64,000 bases of DNA from Symbiodinium natans (taxonomy: Eukaryota; Sar; Dinophyceae; Suessiales; Symbiodiniaceae), in the NCBI GenBank assembly GCA_905221605.1, contig CAJNDS010002432.1, forward strand, positions 186,001 through 250,000, read 5' to 3'. A program made the translations under genes and the position numbers. Under the pieces are notes generated by a model. It ran no database searches and was not told where the DNA came from. It saw only the letters and a list, made by a program, of their open reading frames with translations. Shown one piece after another: positions 1 through 13,499 of the stretch; the stretch's first letter is position 1, and each line of letters starts with the position of its first letter.

Positions 1-2560
<2,560 letters not shown>

Positions 2561-2899
2561 CCACGCGCTGAAGCCGCATGGGCAAAAAACTCCGAAAGAC
2601 ATTCGATTGCAAGAGTGAGTGTGTGCGCGTGTGTGCTTTCCATGAAGCTTCAACACCATGAGCAGCAGAATCGCAGGATCTCTTAAGAGGCAAGCACAGC
2701 CAGAGGTTTCGAAGATGAGGGTCCGCGAAGCATGTACCTTGGGACTCTATGGTACTCTGCTTGTGGCCTAACGTTGCTGCTCTTTGCTACCCAACGCTCA
2801 TAGGTAGCTGTTCAATACATGCCTGCCGGACGTTGCGCCCGTTCCATCGTCCGTCAAGGAGGGCTTGATTCCGCCACACATTGCATCTGAGATTTCATC

Positions 2900-3500
2900 C
2901 ACCTGCGCACTCCGCACAGTGCCGCAAGGTCTGGTCGACACAAACCTGCTCGTGAGAAAGCCAAAGAACAGCTACAAAATCTGAGCGTGCAGCCAGGTCC
3001 AGTAGGTCATGTGGAGTGGGCACTTGCTGTGCGACATACATACCGGTATTCTGGGCCTGGTCGCAAGGCAGAGGTTATCCTTAGTGCTTCCTCAACTTCC
3101 TTGCCAGGCACCTTGGCCCCGTGGTTGCTGACGAGGTATTGGAGTTCGGCCGGGCTGTGCAGGGCGCAGCAACATCCGCAACATCCAATGCGCCACACCA
3201 GAGCTTGGTTCGAGCCTCTCTTTTGTGGTGGCGGTGTTGAGGTAGTAATCTAAAGGATACCCTCCGCGAAGCTCAATGCCCTTGTGAAGCAGCCTGCCCA
3301 CGTAACGCGGCGACAAAAGTGCGACTGCAACGGCAGAGTCGTGATTCAGTCGAATTTTGGGATTGATGCCCGGCCTAATGTCATTGTCGCGCACAGCCTC
3401 ATTATGCAACGTCGCTGGGAAGCACAAGCTGAGCAGTCGTGTATGCCGCCAACTGACTGTCACTGTGCCACACCAAGAGATCTCACACCAAGACATCTCA
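2900..3500 (-). other. Possible further 5' exons, unrecognised
   Basis: Two minus-strand stretches read like protein: one near 3150-3060 containing PAELQYLVSNHGAKVPGKEV, the other near 3390-3270 containing NPKIRLNHDSAVAVALL and YVGRLL. They may be upstream exons of the PI4-kinase-like gene or the end of a neighbouring one. No domain was recognised and splice sites were not fixed. Confidence 0.3.
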
Positions 3501-3735
3501 GCAGCAAGCCTTCAGGCCTTTCCGCAGTTCCTGACTCAGTCATCATGCATCATGCTGAAGTCTACAGTTCTCCCTTTCCCGGCCTTGATGCGTGTTTTGA
3601 TCATATTGCAAGTGTTGAAGGGCATGACCTACCATTGGCACGCGGCAATCGGAGTCATCACAGCAAGCACGGCTGCAGCTGGGGGTCTCGCGAGGAGATT
3701 AATGCCTGCAGGGGCTCACGATTACCAGACAAAGG

Positions 3736-4062
3736 AGTGAGGGTTCAGGGTTTAGGGTTTAGGGTTTAGGGTTTAGAGGTTCAGGGTCTAGGGTCTAGGG
3801 TCTAGGGTCTCCAGGGTCTCCAGGGTCTCTAGGGTCCAGGGTCTCTGGGGTCTGGGGTCTAGGGTCTAGGGTCTAGGTCTAGGGTCTCGGGTCTGTCTGG
3901 GGTCTGGGGTCTCGGGTCCAGGGTCCAGGGTCTAGGGTCTAGGGTCTAGGGTCTAGGGTCTAGGGTCTAGGGTTTAGGGTCTAGGGTCTAGGGTCTAGGG
4001 TCTAGGGTCTAGGGTCTAGGGTCTAGGGTCTAGGGTCTAGGGTCTAGGGTCTCGGTTAGGGT
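3736..4062. repeat. Interstitial telomere-like tract (TTTAGGG / TCTAGGG)
   Basis: Begins with perfect TTTAGGG units, then becomes a long run of the TCTAGGG variant with occasional TCCAGGG and TCTCGGG units, about 45 heptamers in all. TTTAGGG is the telomere unit of plants and dinoflagellates. The tract lies between the PI4-kinase-like gene and the exon cluster at 4.1-4.7 kb. Confidence 0.95.
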
Positions 4063-4064
4063 TT

Positions 4065-4715
4065 TCTGCAAGCCCAGCATGGAAGAGCCACGTCACTGCT
4101 TGCAGACAAAGCACAGTCTGAATCCCTCTGACCCGGGTGTGCTGATCGCACTCGCAAATGTAGCACCTAGCACTTTCGCCGATCAGTTCCAGACTGTCCG
4201 GACTGGCTCCTCTATTGAATTCAGCACGAGCAGCCAGGAGTTGCAACTGAGCAAGTCAAGAGGAACCCTGGGCGAGCCACGAAGCTAAAACCTTTGTATG
4301 GTCACTTCTCTAAATTAGGGACCTTAATTTGAGAACTTACCATGTGTCTTTTAACTTTGCCGCCCAGCAGCTGGCTCGTCTTCGACGAGGCCAAGGGCCC
4401 CCGCACACGTCGCGGGCTCATTGCTGACAATATCGGCAGCCATGGCTGGGAATTCATTGGGACGAAAGTTGTTCTGCTATTGAACACTGGATGCGTTAAG
4501 TTGAGCATCGCACCGAACCGTGGAGATCCAGAGAACATTGTGGCAAAAGGTTAGCCGTACTTTGACCTCGTTCTCACCTTCTCTCTCTTGCACGGGCTGT
4601 TTGGTGAAAGATGTCGCAACAGCTTTCAGATCTCCACTTCGTGCAACGAGTGATCTAATTGGCTGCAGCGTCATACAGCTCAATGGCCAGCAGTCAGTCA
4701 AAACGCGAAGCTAGT
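4065..4715 (-). CDS. Unrecognised gene, exon cluster
   Basis: Minus-strand exon-like segments. One near 4490-4340 reads PRRVRGPLASSKTSQLLGG and ends at a good GTAAGT donor (4339-4334 region). One near 4690-4560 starts MTLQPIRSLVARSGDLKA. One near 4240-4070 contains SPDSLELIGESARCYICE and runs towards the telomere-like tract. No family recognised. A plus-strand frame over 4342-4554 also reads smoothly, so direction is supported mainly by the donor site and the surrounding gene order. Confidence 0.3.
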
Positions 4716-5040
4716 CTTCAAGCCCCACAACCTAAACCCATCGAAACCCTCGCATGAGACTTTGGAAGAGGACTACTGTTTTATTCGTCGCCCATGTCGT
4801 CATCAGGCATATCGAAGGCACCTTCGCAGCACGGTACTGCAACGATGTTCTGCGTATTAAATATACACATATATACACACACATATATATATATATGTGG
4901 TACCCCCCCCCCCCAGTGACCTACCCTTTTTCGCCTTGTCTCAAGTCACCCAGCTGCACTGCAAGCAAACTCGGTGTGCAACATAGCGTGTTTCCTAAGG
5001 CGTAGACGAAAACACAACTAAAATCGCATACACGGGACAG

Positions 5041-5283
5041 TAGAAAAACCAAAAACACCAAAACCAAAAAAACCAAAAAAACCAAAACCAAAAAAAACAA
5101 AACCAAAAAACAAAAACAAACAAAAAACAAATCCGGAACTCTCAGGAATCCCTATGAGGCTTCTCCAAGAGTCCCGGAAAATTGGTTTTTTTGGTTCTTT
5201 TGGTTTTTTTGGTGTTGGTTTTTTGTTTTTTTGGTTTTGCTATTTTTGGTTTTTTTGGTTCTGGTATTTTGGCTTTTTGGTTC
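5041..5283. repeat. Long foldback: (AACCAAAA)n facing (TTGGTTTT)n
   Basis: The left arm (5041-5135) is made of CCAAAA-type units and the right arm (5180-5283) of GGTTTT-type units, so the two strands can pair. The inner sequence extends the symmetry: TCCGGAACTCT (about 5130-5141) faces AGAGTCCCGGA (about 5168-5178). The loop is about 25 bases. Transcribed either way it could form a hairpin with arms near 100 bases. Confidence 0.8.
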
Positions 5284-5329
5284 GCCTTCACGGTCACGAA
5301 GCAACAACTACGCATTTTTAAGTGTGCTT

Positions 5330-6750
5330 ATGCTATTTGTGCTTTTCAGAAATAGTCTACAAGTGGTCTTTCTAGTGCTTCCGAACTATTTGTTTCGTTA
5401 TTATGTAAGTAGAACCGCTTCGCTTCTTTTTCAACTAGTGCTTGGTGCATCTTTTGGTTGTACTCAAGTGTAGTAGACCTTATTCAGCCATTACTTGGTG
5501 CTCTGGTAGCTAAATTCGCATGGATACTAGTTGCCTGGTAAAAGCGATTAATTATCTAGAAGCAGCATTTGCAATACTTGTCTTGAGAAAAAAGCATTTA
5601 TTGCTTAAAATTGTTTGCTTAAAAAGTACCTCCTACTCGTCCAGGGATACCCCAAAACCCTATAATCCAAACTTCACCAGGGATTCTCCTGACTAGCTTG
5701 CGCTTTTGGATGTTTTTTTGTATTTGTGAATTTGCTTGTGTATGGCCTTCACTAAGTACTTTTCTAGGATTCTTGTGCATGTTTTAGGCCTGATTGTGCA
5801 AGTTGTGTTTTTCAAACATCGTATATAAGTGGTCTTTCTTAAATACTTCAGACATCTTTGTTTCATCGTTATGTAAGTAGAACCGCTTCTATTTCCATTG
5901 TTGTGCATTTTTAAGCTTGCTTATGCAAATTGTGCTTTTCAGACATAGTATATAAGTGGTCTTTATTGAATACTTCAGCAATCTTTGTTTCATTGTTATG
6001 TAGGTAGGCCCGCTTCAATTTCCGTTAGTGTTTATTTCGTATTTGGTTGAGTATGGTCCTTTAAATAGTATTCACTTGAGTCAAATTGGGCTATTTGCTT
6101 AAAAATTACTCTAGTAGTTAAATTCGCATAGAATGATTTCAAAAGAACTGTTTCATGAATATGTAAACCTAAGGTATTTCAGTGGACTTTGCAGATAGTA
6201 TTTCAATAATACTCTGCCTGGTATAAACACAACTGTTTCAATGCATTAGTTGCTCAACAAAGCACTATTTGCCCTTTGAACCACACGTTGCCATATTTTG
6301 GTTGAATATGATGCTTATTTCGTATTTTGGTTGAGTATGGTCCTTTAAATGGTATTCACTTGAGTCAAATTGGGCTATTTGCCTAATAATTACTCTAGTA
6401 GCTAAATTCGCATAGAAAGATTAGTTCAAAAAAAAAACTCATGAATATGTAAACATAAGGTATTTCAGTGGACTTTGCAGATAGTATTTCAATAATACTC
6501 TGCCTGGTATAAACACAACTGTTTCAATGCATTAGTTGCTCAACAAAGCACTATTTGCCCTTTGAACCACACGTTGCCATATTTTGGTTGAATATGATGC
6601 TTATTTCGTATTTTGGTTGAGTATGGTCCTTTAAATGGTATTCACTTGAGTCAATTGGGCTCTTTGCTTAATAAATACTCTAGTAGTTAATTTCGCATAG
6701 AATCAAGAAAAATGTTTCACTATTTGATTAATGCTTTGCCTCGTGCAAAC
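5330..6750. repeat. AT-rich direct repeats, main period about 285 bp
   Basis: The block starting TTGGTTGAGTATGGTCCTTT recurs at 6043, 6327 and 6613, spacing 284-286 bases, and the copies are nearly identical. A second motif, TATGTAAGTAGAACCGCTTC with an upstream AAGTGGTCTTT, recurs near 5400, 5870 and (variant) 6000. No coding sequence seen. Confidence 0.9.
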
Positions 6751-7039
6751 ACAACTGTATAAATAAATTAGTTGCAATGCCCTTTAAACGCACAACTTGC
6801 ATAGAAAAAAACACAGATCTAGATATCTAAAAACAGCATTGTCCGCTCCAGATTCAAATGTAGATTAATCCAATGCCGGCTTATCGGGGTCTGTGAGGTG
6901 GGTGTCCCATTAACTGTCCTTCATTACCCGGTGATTAACTACGCGGCTTTGGGCCTTCGTTGTTATTTTTTGTTAAAAAGGCCTAAAAAGGGTACGAGTA
7001 GGTCGCTGGGGGGGGTAGCATATATATATATATGTATTC

Positions 7040-8070
7040 ATCTATCTAACAATTAATCAGTTCCTTATCTTTTTGGTTTACGTGTGCAGTACATACAGGT
7101 ATGCATACGTACTTGTTTCACGAGTTATTTGTTGCTTTATTCATATTGGATATAGACATGTAAAGTCTAATTCATACATACCAATAAGGAAGATCCTAAA
7201 ACTGTGGCAAGCCAGGAACTTCACCGGGAACCTCCTACTTGCATCAGCACTGCTCCCAGCGCACAGCCTTCCGGCTCCAGATTCTCACCGTACTGGATGC
7301 CTCAAATACCACACAACATCTCGCGATATCTCATCATGTCTCACAATGTCTCACAAGATCTCAAAAAAGCGTCGCACAGTGCGTCAACCTAGGCCACATG
7401 GGCCACGCACGTGTGAATTGCAGAGCCGAGCAGCAATGATTGATATGCGCCAGGCACAGCTCGATGGAGTCCTGACCGAGGGAGAGAACCATGAGACCGC
7501 AGTCTACGGATGTCTAGACAACCATTCGAAGATGTGCGAACATCTTGGGACATATCTTGGCGGAAGCAAAGCCTCTTTTCATGAGAAAAACGGCCATGGC
7601 TTCCACCACTTGCTTCATTCTGAATTTTCATTCTGCTCGCTACTTGTTCTTGCTGCCCCCTGGCGCCTCTTCAGACCCAGGAGGCCATCCCAAGCGACAC
7701 TCGATGTTAACTCGTCAGCCCATGCCTCGTCGTCGCGGTTTAGGGCGACGAAGCTTACCTGGCAAGCAGACCCTGAAGGAAGCCAAGACCCTCGTCGAAG
7801 TCGCCAAGTTAGCAAGCAAAATCAAGCCACCAGCGCCAGAGAGTATTCTTCCAGCACCTGCCCAAGGGCCACGTTGAGCTTCCGATACCTTCCGGATAGT
7901 CTTCATCCACGTTTGGTCTTCGTGGACGGCGTGAAGACCGCAAACAAACAAGACACTGGAGCCTGGGATGCATGGATGTACGGAGCTCCGACAAGATAGC
8001 CTCAAAGGCAACTGCTGCCGCTGCTGCCGCTGCTGCGGGAATGATTGGGGTCATTTGCCAATCGCCAGTC
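7040..8070. other. No gene recognised
   Basis: This stretch runs between the AT-rich element and the last recognised GPN3 exon. The 3' end of the GPN3-like gene must lie somewhere in it (possibly 8.07-7.8 kb) but I could not place the C-terminal exons. A 308-codon plus-strand frame (7073-7999) has no recognisable domain. A GCTGCC run at 8012-8036 gives poly-Ala on the minus strand. Confidence 0.4.
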
Positions 8071-8074
8071 ATTT

Positions 8075-9769
8075 CGTGACAACGCAAAGTCGCAGACCTC
8101 GGAATCACCCTCGACGTACCGCTCAACATCTGCCTGCCGCGGTGAACTTCCAAGAAAGCGGCAACAGAACCAAGGCGTTGATTGGTACTCTTATTAAGCT
8201 GTCAGGAGGGGCACCCCTTCAGGAAGCAGATCACACTTCGTCAGCACATTGATGTGCGGCCTAAGAACTCAGAGACCGTACACAGGCTCACCATGTTGCA
8301 TCTCCTCGAGATGGCGCACGAGCTGTGTGCCATGCAGCTCCAGATTGACCATCGCCGTCAATGCCGAGAGCGCCTGGGGAACGGGAATCAGCAGAGGGTG
8401 GCGAAAGTGCGAAAGCGCGAAAGACCCAGCAAGGCTCAGACCCCCGAGAGAAACTTTGCGCTGTCCTAGAGCTGGCAGATGACGATCAAAGCATCCTCAA
8501 AAGGGTCCTTTCCCCCCCTCTCACCTGTCCTCAATGAAGTTGACATCGATGCAGTACACTCCAGCGACTCTAAAGTCCTCTCACGGCTGTTGCCCACACG
8601 CTTGGCTGTCCAACTGGGATCCCTCCGGCCTCGTTCTGCAGCATGTCCACTACCTCCCGCATCACCGACAAGTGCGAGTACAGCTCGATCTGCCTGGATT
8701 TCCAGGTGTCATTGAGGTCCGTGAGGCTCTCAAGACCGGCGGAAGGCTTCTGAGGATGCAGCCCTGGGCAGTCGAAGACATAGTAGTCATCATCCAGGGC
8801 ATCGCAGATCTGCTCCTGCACACACACACACACACACGAGTCATGTTAAGTCTGCTAAGTCTAGTGGGGAGCATCCTGAGGCCTCCAGCCACGACATGTT
8901 CTCCGACAGGTACTCCATGGCATACACGAGGCCGCCGTTGGGTCCGTAGTCGAGCTCCTTCCACTTCCGCGGCGAGGAAGCATGGAAATGACGGACTTTA
9001 AACATACCCACGCCAGTTTCCGGGCGAGACGCCTCCATAACATCGTCTACAGAGATGAGGTCGCGCACCTGCCGCCCAAGATTCCGAGGTACACAGCAAC
9101 ATCCGGAAAAAGATGCACAATGAGCTTAGCCAATGTTCTCGACACAGGCATATTATTTTACATATCTGCGGCGCACATCAGCATAGCAGTCATACGCGAA
9201 GTTCTCTGCTGCTGGGTCCAGGTTGACCACCCTTGGCACAAACAGCCAGGGAGCAACAGGACCACGAACAGCACAACGACAGCCACGAAGGCAACGAAGG
9301 CAACGAATGCAACGAAAGCGTTGTGGGACGCAGGGACGCAGGCCTGCAAGTTCTTCGCAGTGCAACCTTGAAGTGCTCCTGGCGCTGTTGCTCTGTGCTC
9401 CACAGCAGTGCTCCACAGCGGTGCTCCACGTGCCGAATGCAAAAACAGCACAACGTAGCAGAATCTCTGAATGACTAGCGCACGGCTCCTGGATGATCGC
9501 GCAGTATGTGGACCTCGGCAGAAAGTGCGAGACGAGGTGAGGGTGCTATTATGCTATTCGTTTGCATTGTCATGATGATGTGTGCACGACGGCATGTTGT
9601 GAACCAAAGCTTCGTGCTAGTGGCAGGCTTGAATGAGACTAGGACGGAGACGACCACCACCACTACAACCAAAACTCTCAACTTCAGCATGCAATACAAC
9701 ATAATACAACAGTCAGGCAGGCTACTTGCCGCAGCCGGCCGGTCCCATGACAAACTGCGCATACTTCAT
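8075..9769 (-). CDS. GPN3: GPN-loop GTPase 3 homologue
   Basis: GPN GTPases help assemble and import RNA polymerase II. The start is the ATG at 9769, opening MKYAQFVMGPAGCGK (P-loop), broken by a GTAG donor at 9725. The next exon begins at 9513 after AG and restores K-STYCAIIQE. A small exon near 9390-9365 gives LHCEELA. Then VVNLDPAAENFAYDCYADVR (9230-9170); DLISVDDVMEA and YGPNGGLVYAMEYLSENMSW with the GPN signature (9065-8870); DALDDDYYVFDCPG (8815-8775; G3); QIELYSHLSVMREVVDML (about 8700-8640); FRVAGVYCIDVNFIED (8575-8525); ALSALTAMVNLEL (8374-8335); PHINVLTKCDLL with the TKxD guanine motif (from 8260); and ADVERYVEGDSEVC (about 8145-8100). All motifs appear in the family's order. The C-terminus is not resolved. 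At least ten short exons. Confidence 0.93.
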
Positions 9770-10904
9770 GCGGCTCTCGGCTGCTCATTCCATGGCGACT
9801 AATACTAGAAAGGCGCCTTGTGGCAAGTTGGTGCTGCGGCACAACCGCTGCAGCCCCTACGCTAGACTACCATGTGCCTCATGTAGCAGGTGACGCTTGG
9901 TAGCCCATGACCCTCTGAAAGTGTCATTCTACCACCGCAGGCAGAGGCCACTGAAACATACCCAACATATGTCGACGGTTCATGAACAACGGCAGCCTGA
10001 CATTTTTGTAATTACATGCACAACGTGCACAAGCCTACAGCTTGCTTGCTCAACTGGCTCCAGAGCCGATTCTGAGTGGAACAACATATCGGCCTACGCC
10101 CGAACTCTCTCCAAACAGAATCGAGTGAAGATGTCCATCGCGAATCGTGACCCCGCCTGTCATGAAACGGTACAGCGACCAGCAACGACTTTTTTCTTTT
10201 TCTCGCACTGGTGCCATGTGCCGGCTCCTAGGGCCAAGTCCGAGGCTCGAAGGAGAATAAAACTTGAGGCCGACTCTCCTTCGCGTAGCAATTGCTCCGC
10301 AATTGCCTTCGATTTCTCCTGTCCCCATTACATTCGGGGAAGGTTAAACAGTTGTGCGGGTACCAGCAGGACACCCCACCAAACCTTCAGGTTTATGAGG
10401 TGCAAACCTGAGTAGACCAACGTGCAGCGCGACGTGAGCAACTCGGACAGAGTCCCGGTCGCAGTGTTGCGAACTGTACAACAACTGTACAGATTGAATT
10501 TGTGCAGGGCCCATTCATCGATTCCCCTCGCGACTCTTCCCGGCAGGGAAGGGAGCACAGCGAGGTGAACTGGCAAACGCTGGCAAGAGGACTCACAGAT
10601 GGCACAAAGCAACTTCTCATACGGGCACGCGTGGGAGCACGAAATCTGAATCGAATCGAAAGGGTATTGGGGATGCGCATGGATCGCTCACCTCACAGAA
10701 CTGACAGGGCTTGAGGATCTGGAGCCGCTCTCGACCTCGAGATGCTTCCAACATCTCAACAAAGCACGCGAAGAAGAAAATGCTCCCTGAAAGTGCAAAA
10801 AAGCAATGATGCTAGCACTGATTTGGGCCGTGCCGCAACATCCATCAGTTGCTGATGAACGTCCAGAAGCGCCTCCTCGCCTTCCAAGAGCTCTGGCAAC
10901 TTGG
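9770..10904. other. Spacer, no gene recognised
   Basis: Lies between the HAD-like gene end and the GPN3 start. Open frames on both strands (plus 9897-10415, minus 10050-10328) show no domain, and neither strand has clear splice signals joined to conserved motifs. It must contain the 5' control region of the GPN3-like gene. Confidence 0.4.
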
Positions 10905-13481
10905 TCACTCGGAGCTACGCAAAGACTTACGCAAGTCTGCGCAACAGCGCCGAAACAAAAAAACACTCCCCCGTCCTTCAGCAAGATCGATGTCAATGTC
11001 CTCGTCTGTGGACGCCAGTGCAGGGAGCCAGGCTTGCACCATCTGAAGCTCGGCGACGAGCTCAGAGCAATCTGGCTCCTGCCAGGTGGACTCTTGAGAT
11101 GGCTCTTGTCGATCCCCAACTGCAATGCAGGCCTCCAACATCTTGACCTCAATACGGCATCACCATGCGTACAGAAACCCTCCATCCGTCAGACCGAGCT
11201 TCCAGCGGTCTTGGTCCTGAAGGTTTTCTGCTCTCCCGTCTTGGGACTCGCTGGATTGAGATGGCGGAAGCCGATCCTCTGGCAGCGTCCAGACAAGTCC
11301 ACTCGTGTGCATGTTGGAGAAGTGACATCGGAGCATGTTGGAACACTTGAATGGATTTGGCTGCAAGCCGCATAGCCCGATCGAGACCCATCAAAATTCG
11401 AAACGCAGAAGTGCAAGCGTCATCATCAAAGGAAAAACCAAGCAGTCATGATCATCATAGTTACTGTGACATACTGTTCATTCTGGCTTCAAGATGCTTC
11501 AAGCAAAACCATGTCGTCTCGGCACCCTATGGACGCCCTGGGGACCAGTCTTCGGAATCTCTACTTGCCTGTATGGACCGACCCTAAAACCACAAAGATG
11601 CAGTCCATTCAGGTTTCCGAGCGGCTCTTGAAGAGCCTGGCGTTCTGCGGGACCGTCGCCGAGGCTTATCACGTTTTTCCAGCTTCCTGCCAGCTGCATA
11701 GGTCGAAGACTGTCACCAAACAATACATGATGATACATACCATGTCGCGGATACACTGGCGTTCCCTGCTCTGTTTCTGGGGTCCTTTCTTGTAGAACTT
11801 TCGCAGCAGGCGCTCCATGGACTGCAGAGCATCGCATGTCACGTCTAAGCATGCCACATCATGCCACATAGTCTCCTAAGCCCTAAACCTACGTAGTGGA
11901 ACCCACGGTATCTCCAAATCGCGCGCCGCCCCCCCCCCCCCCCCCCCCCCCCCCCCCGCCCCCTTCCCGGCGCCTTCTGCTTCTTCTTTGCGAACGTCCC
12001 TTGCCTCACCATCTCGAGGTCTTGCTTGTCCAACGGCGTGAAGCCACAGTCATCTGTTTGCACCAACCTGAAGTGAGAAACACATGCACTTCATATCATT
12101 ATATCATACATACGTACATATATGTATGCATATCTGCTATAACATATATATATATATATGTATATGCATTATATACGTGGTGTATACATATATGGATATA
12201 ATATAATAGATACATGTATGTGGATCCAAAGAGCCTCTCCTCACGGGCATAGCGCACGACAACAAAGTGCTTGTCCCAGGCAGATGACCTGACATATGAC
12301 CGAGTTCCAACACAAGAAGGCTGAACTATTGGTAAGTAACTAGGATTCGGGCAACTTGGGAAGGAAAGCCCGCATCGTTCGGTCTTGCCAAGGTCTGCGG
12401 GCCAAAGTTACACAACCTCAGGATACATCCAGCACAGCAACCGCATCCAGGAGGCGCACAAATGCCTGCAGCAGACTGCTACAGAAAGAACCACTGGTCA
12501 TCAAGGCACGACCCAACAAACTGACCATGCCGAGTCCGTCACTGACTTGTCCAAGCGCACAGGCAGACAACAAGAATGCTTCCAGGACAGTGTCCAGCTC
12601 CGATATCAAAGCCAAATCGTTTGGTGGGATGGTTAGTTCGTCCCGTTCCATGAAGGTGCCAAGCTTTCCGCACGTCACCCACTGGGCGAACCAACCCTCA
12701 GCAGCCACGACGAATTGACAGAAAGGAACAGCAACGCGCATAAGGCCTATCAAGCCTTTCAAAAAACACGACTTTCAATTCTGTACTTCAGCCAGGCATC
12801 CTTCTGCTGCAGCCAAGTCGTAGGAAACATCGTGTCATCCCAGTCCACGATGATGAGGGTGCCTCGGCACAGGAATGTGACCGTTGCCGTCATCTCTACG
12901 AAGAATTTTGACAATGGCCCAAGATTGTCCGAGACACATTCCGGCTGCCTCCATCTCATACTTGACGTGGCAACTGAGATTCTTGAGGACTGCTTTGCCA
13001 AGGCCTTTTGGGATTTTCTTCCGGCCTCCTTGGCCTCCTTAAGAGTCTCCTCAAGAGTCTTCGGAGGCTCCTGGAGCTCGATCAGCGGAACTCCTAGAAC
13101 CACGGGCTCAACACCTTCAGCGCCTTCAACGCCTTCGAGGCCTTCGAGGCTGAAGCGGCTCAGGAGGCCCGGGCTTAGCGCCTCCTCACGGCGGCTTGGT
13201 CCCCAAGTTGCTGCCAAGTCTGCTCCGAAGCTTGCTGCACCGTTTACGGCAAAGGGATGCTCCATCTCCACGTTGTCCGTGCAGATTGTGGCACGCTTGC
13301 GGGCATGCCCCCCACTGAATTCTTGAGAATGGATGGCAGGGTCGCTTGCCCTTCTCTTGGAGTCGTGGACTCCGTGACGTAAGTCATGCAGGATCTGCTT
13401 CGCTGCGGTTGGAAACTGACCTCTGGCAAGAGACCTGAGCCCACAGATACCAAATCTCTCCACCGCTCCGCTCTGCTCCAC
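10905..13481 (-). CDS. HAD-like protein (DxDxT phosphatase/hydrolase fold)
   Basis: The exon at 12759-13481 carries a low-complexity leader and then GTLIIVDWDDTMFPTTWL (12870-12815), the DxDxT nucleophile motif of HAD enzymes. Downstream exons: LISELDTVLEAFLLSACALG (about 12610-12550); LQSMERLLRKFYKK (about 11830-11780); NVISLGDGPAERQALQE (about 11680-11615), a GD motif IV; and LVAELQMVQAWLPALASTDEDIDIDL (about 11075-10990) near the end, acidic as in related dinoflagellate proteins. The in-frame stop is near 10905. Substrate unknown. The motif III lysine was not located. An intron contains a 30-base C-run at 11928-11957 and TA-rich microsatellite at 12085-12215. Confidence 0.75.
11928..11957. 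repeat. Poly-C run
   Basis: About 30 nearly uninterrupted C residues within an intron of the HAD-like gene; it reads as poly-G on the sense strand. Confidence 0.9.
12085..12222. repeat. AT/TACATA microsatellite
   Basis: TATATA and CATACATACG-type simple repeat inside an intron of the HAD-like gene. No coding content. Confidence 0.85.
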
Positions 13482-13499
13482 AGAGTTCGACTGAGAGGC

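Larger units (their letters stand above)
4880..7036. mobile_element. AT-rich element bounded by inverted repeats, no transposase seen
   Basis: A 2.15 kb AT-rich island in otherwise roughly 50% GC DNA. The left end (about 4883-4935) reads TA-repeat, GT, a C-run, CAGTGACCTAC, CCCTTTTT, GCCTT. The right end (about 6978-7034) read as reverse complement gives TA-repeat, a C-run, CAGCGACCTAC, an insertion of a few bases, CCCTTTTT, GGCCTT. This is an imperfect inverted repeat of about 45 bases whose non-simple core is CAGyGACCTAC plus CCTTTTT. Inside are a large foldback and AT-rich tandem repeats. No ORF longer than about 80 codons looks real, so it is at most a non-autonomous element. A target-site duplication could not be fixed because the flanks are microsatellite. 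Confidence 0.55.

Noticed and set aside
3736-4062. True chromosome end
   Set aside because: The tract is interstitial, variant-rich and flanked by genes on both sides.
7073-7999. 308-codon plus-strand frame
   Set aside because: No recognisable domain, mixed composition, and partly opposite the expected 3' end of the GPN3-like gene.
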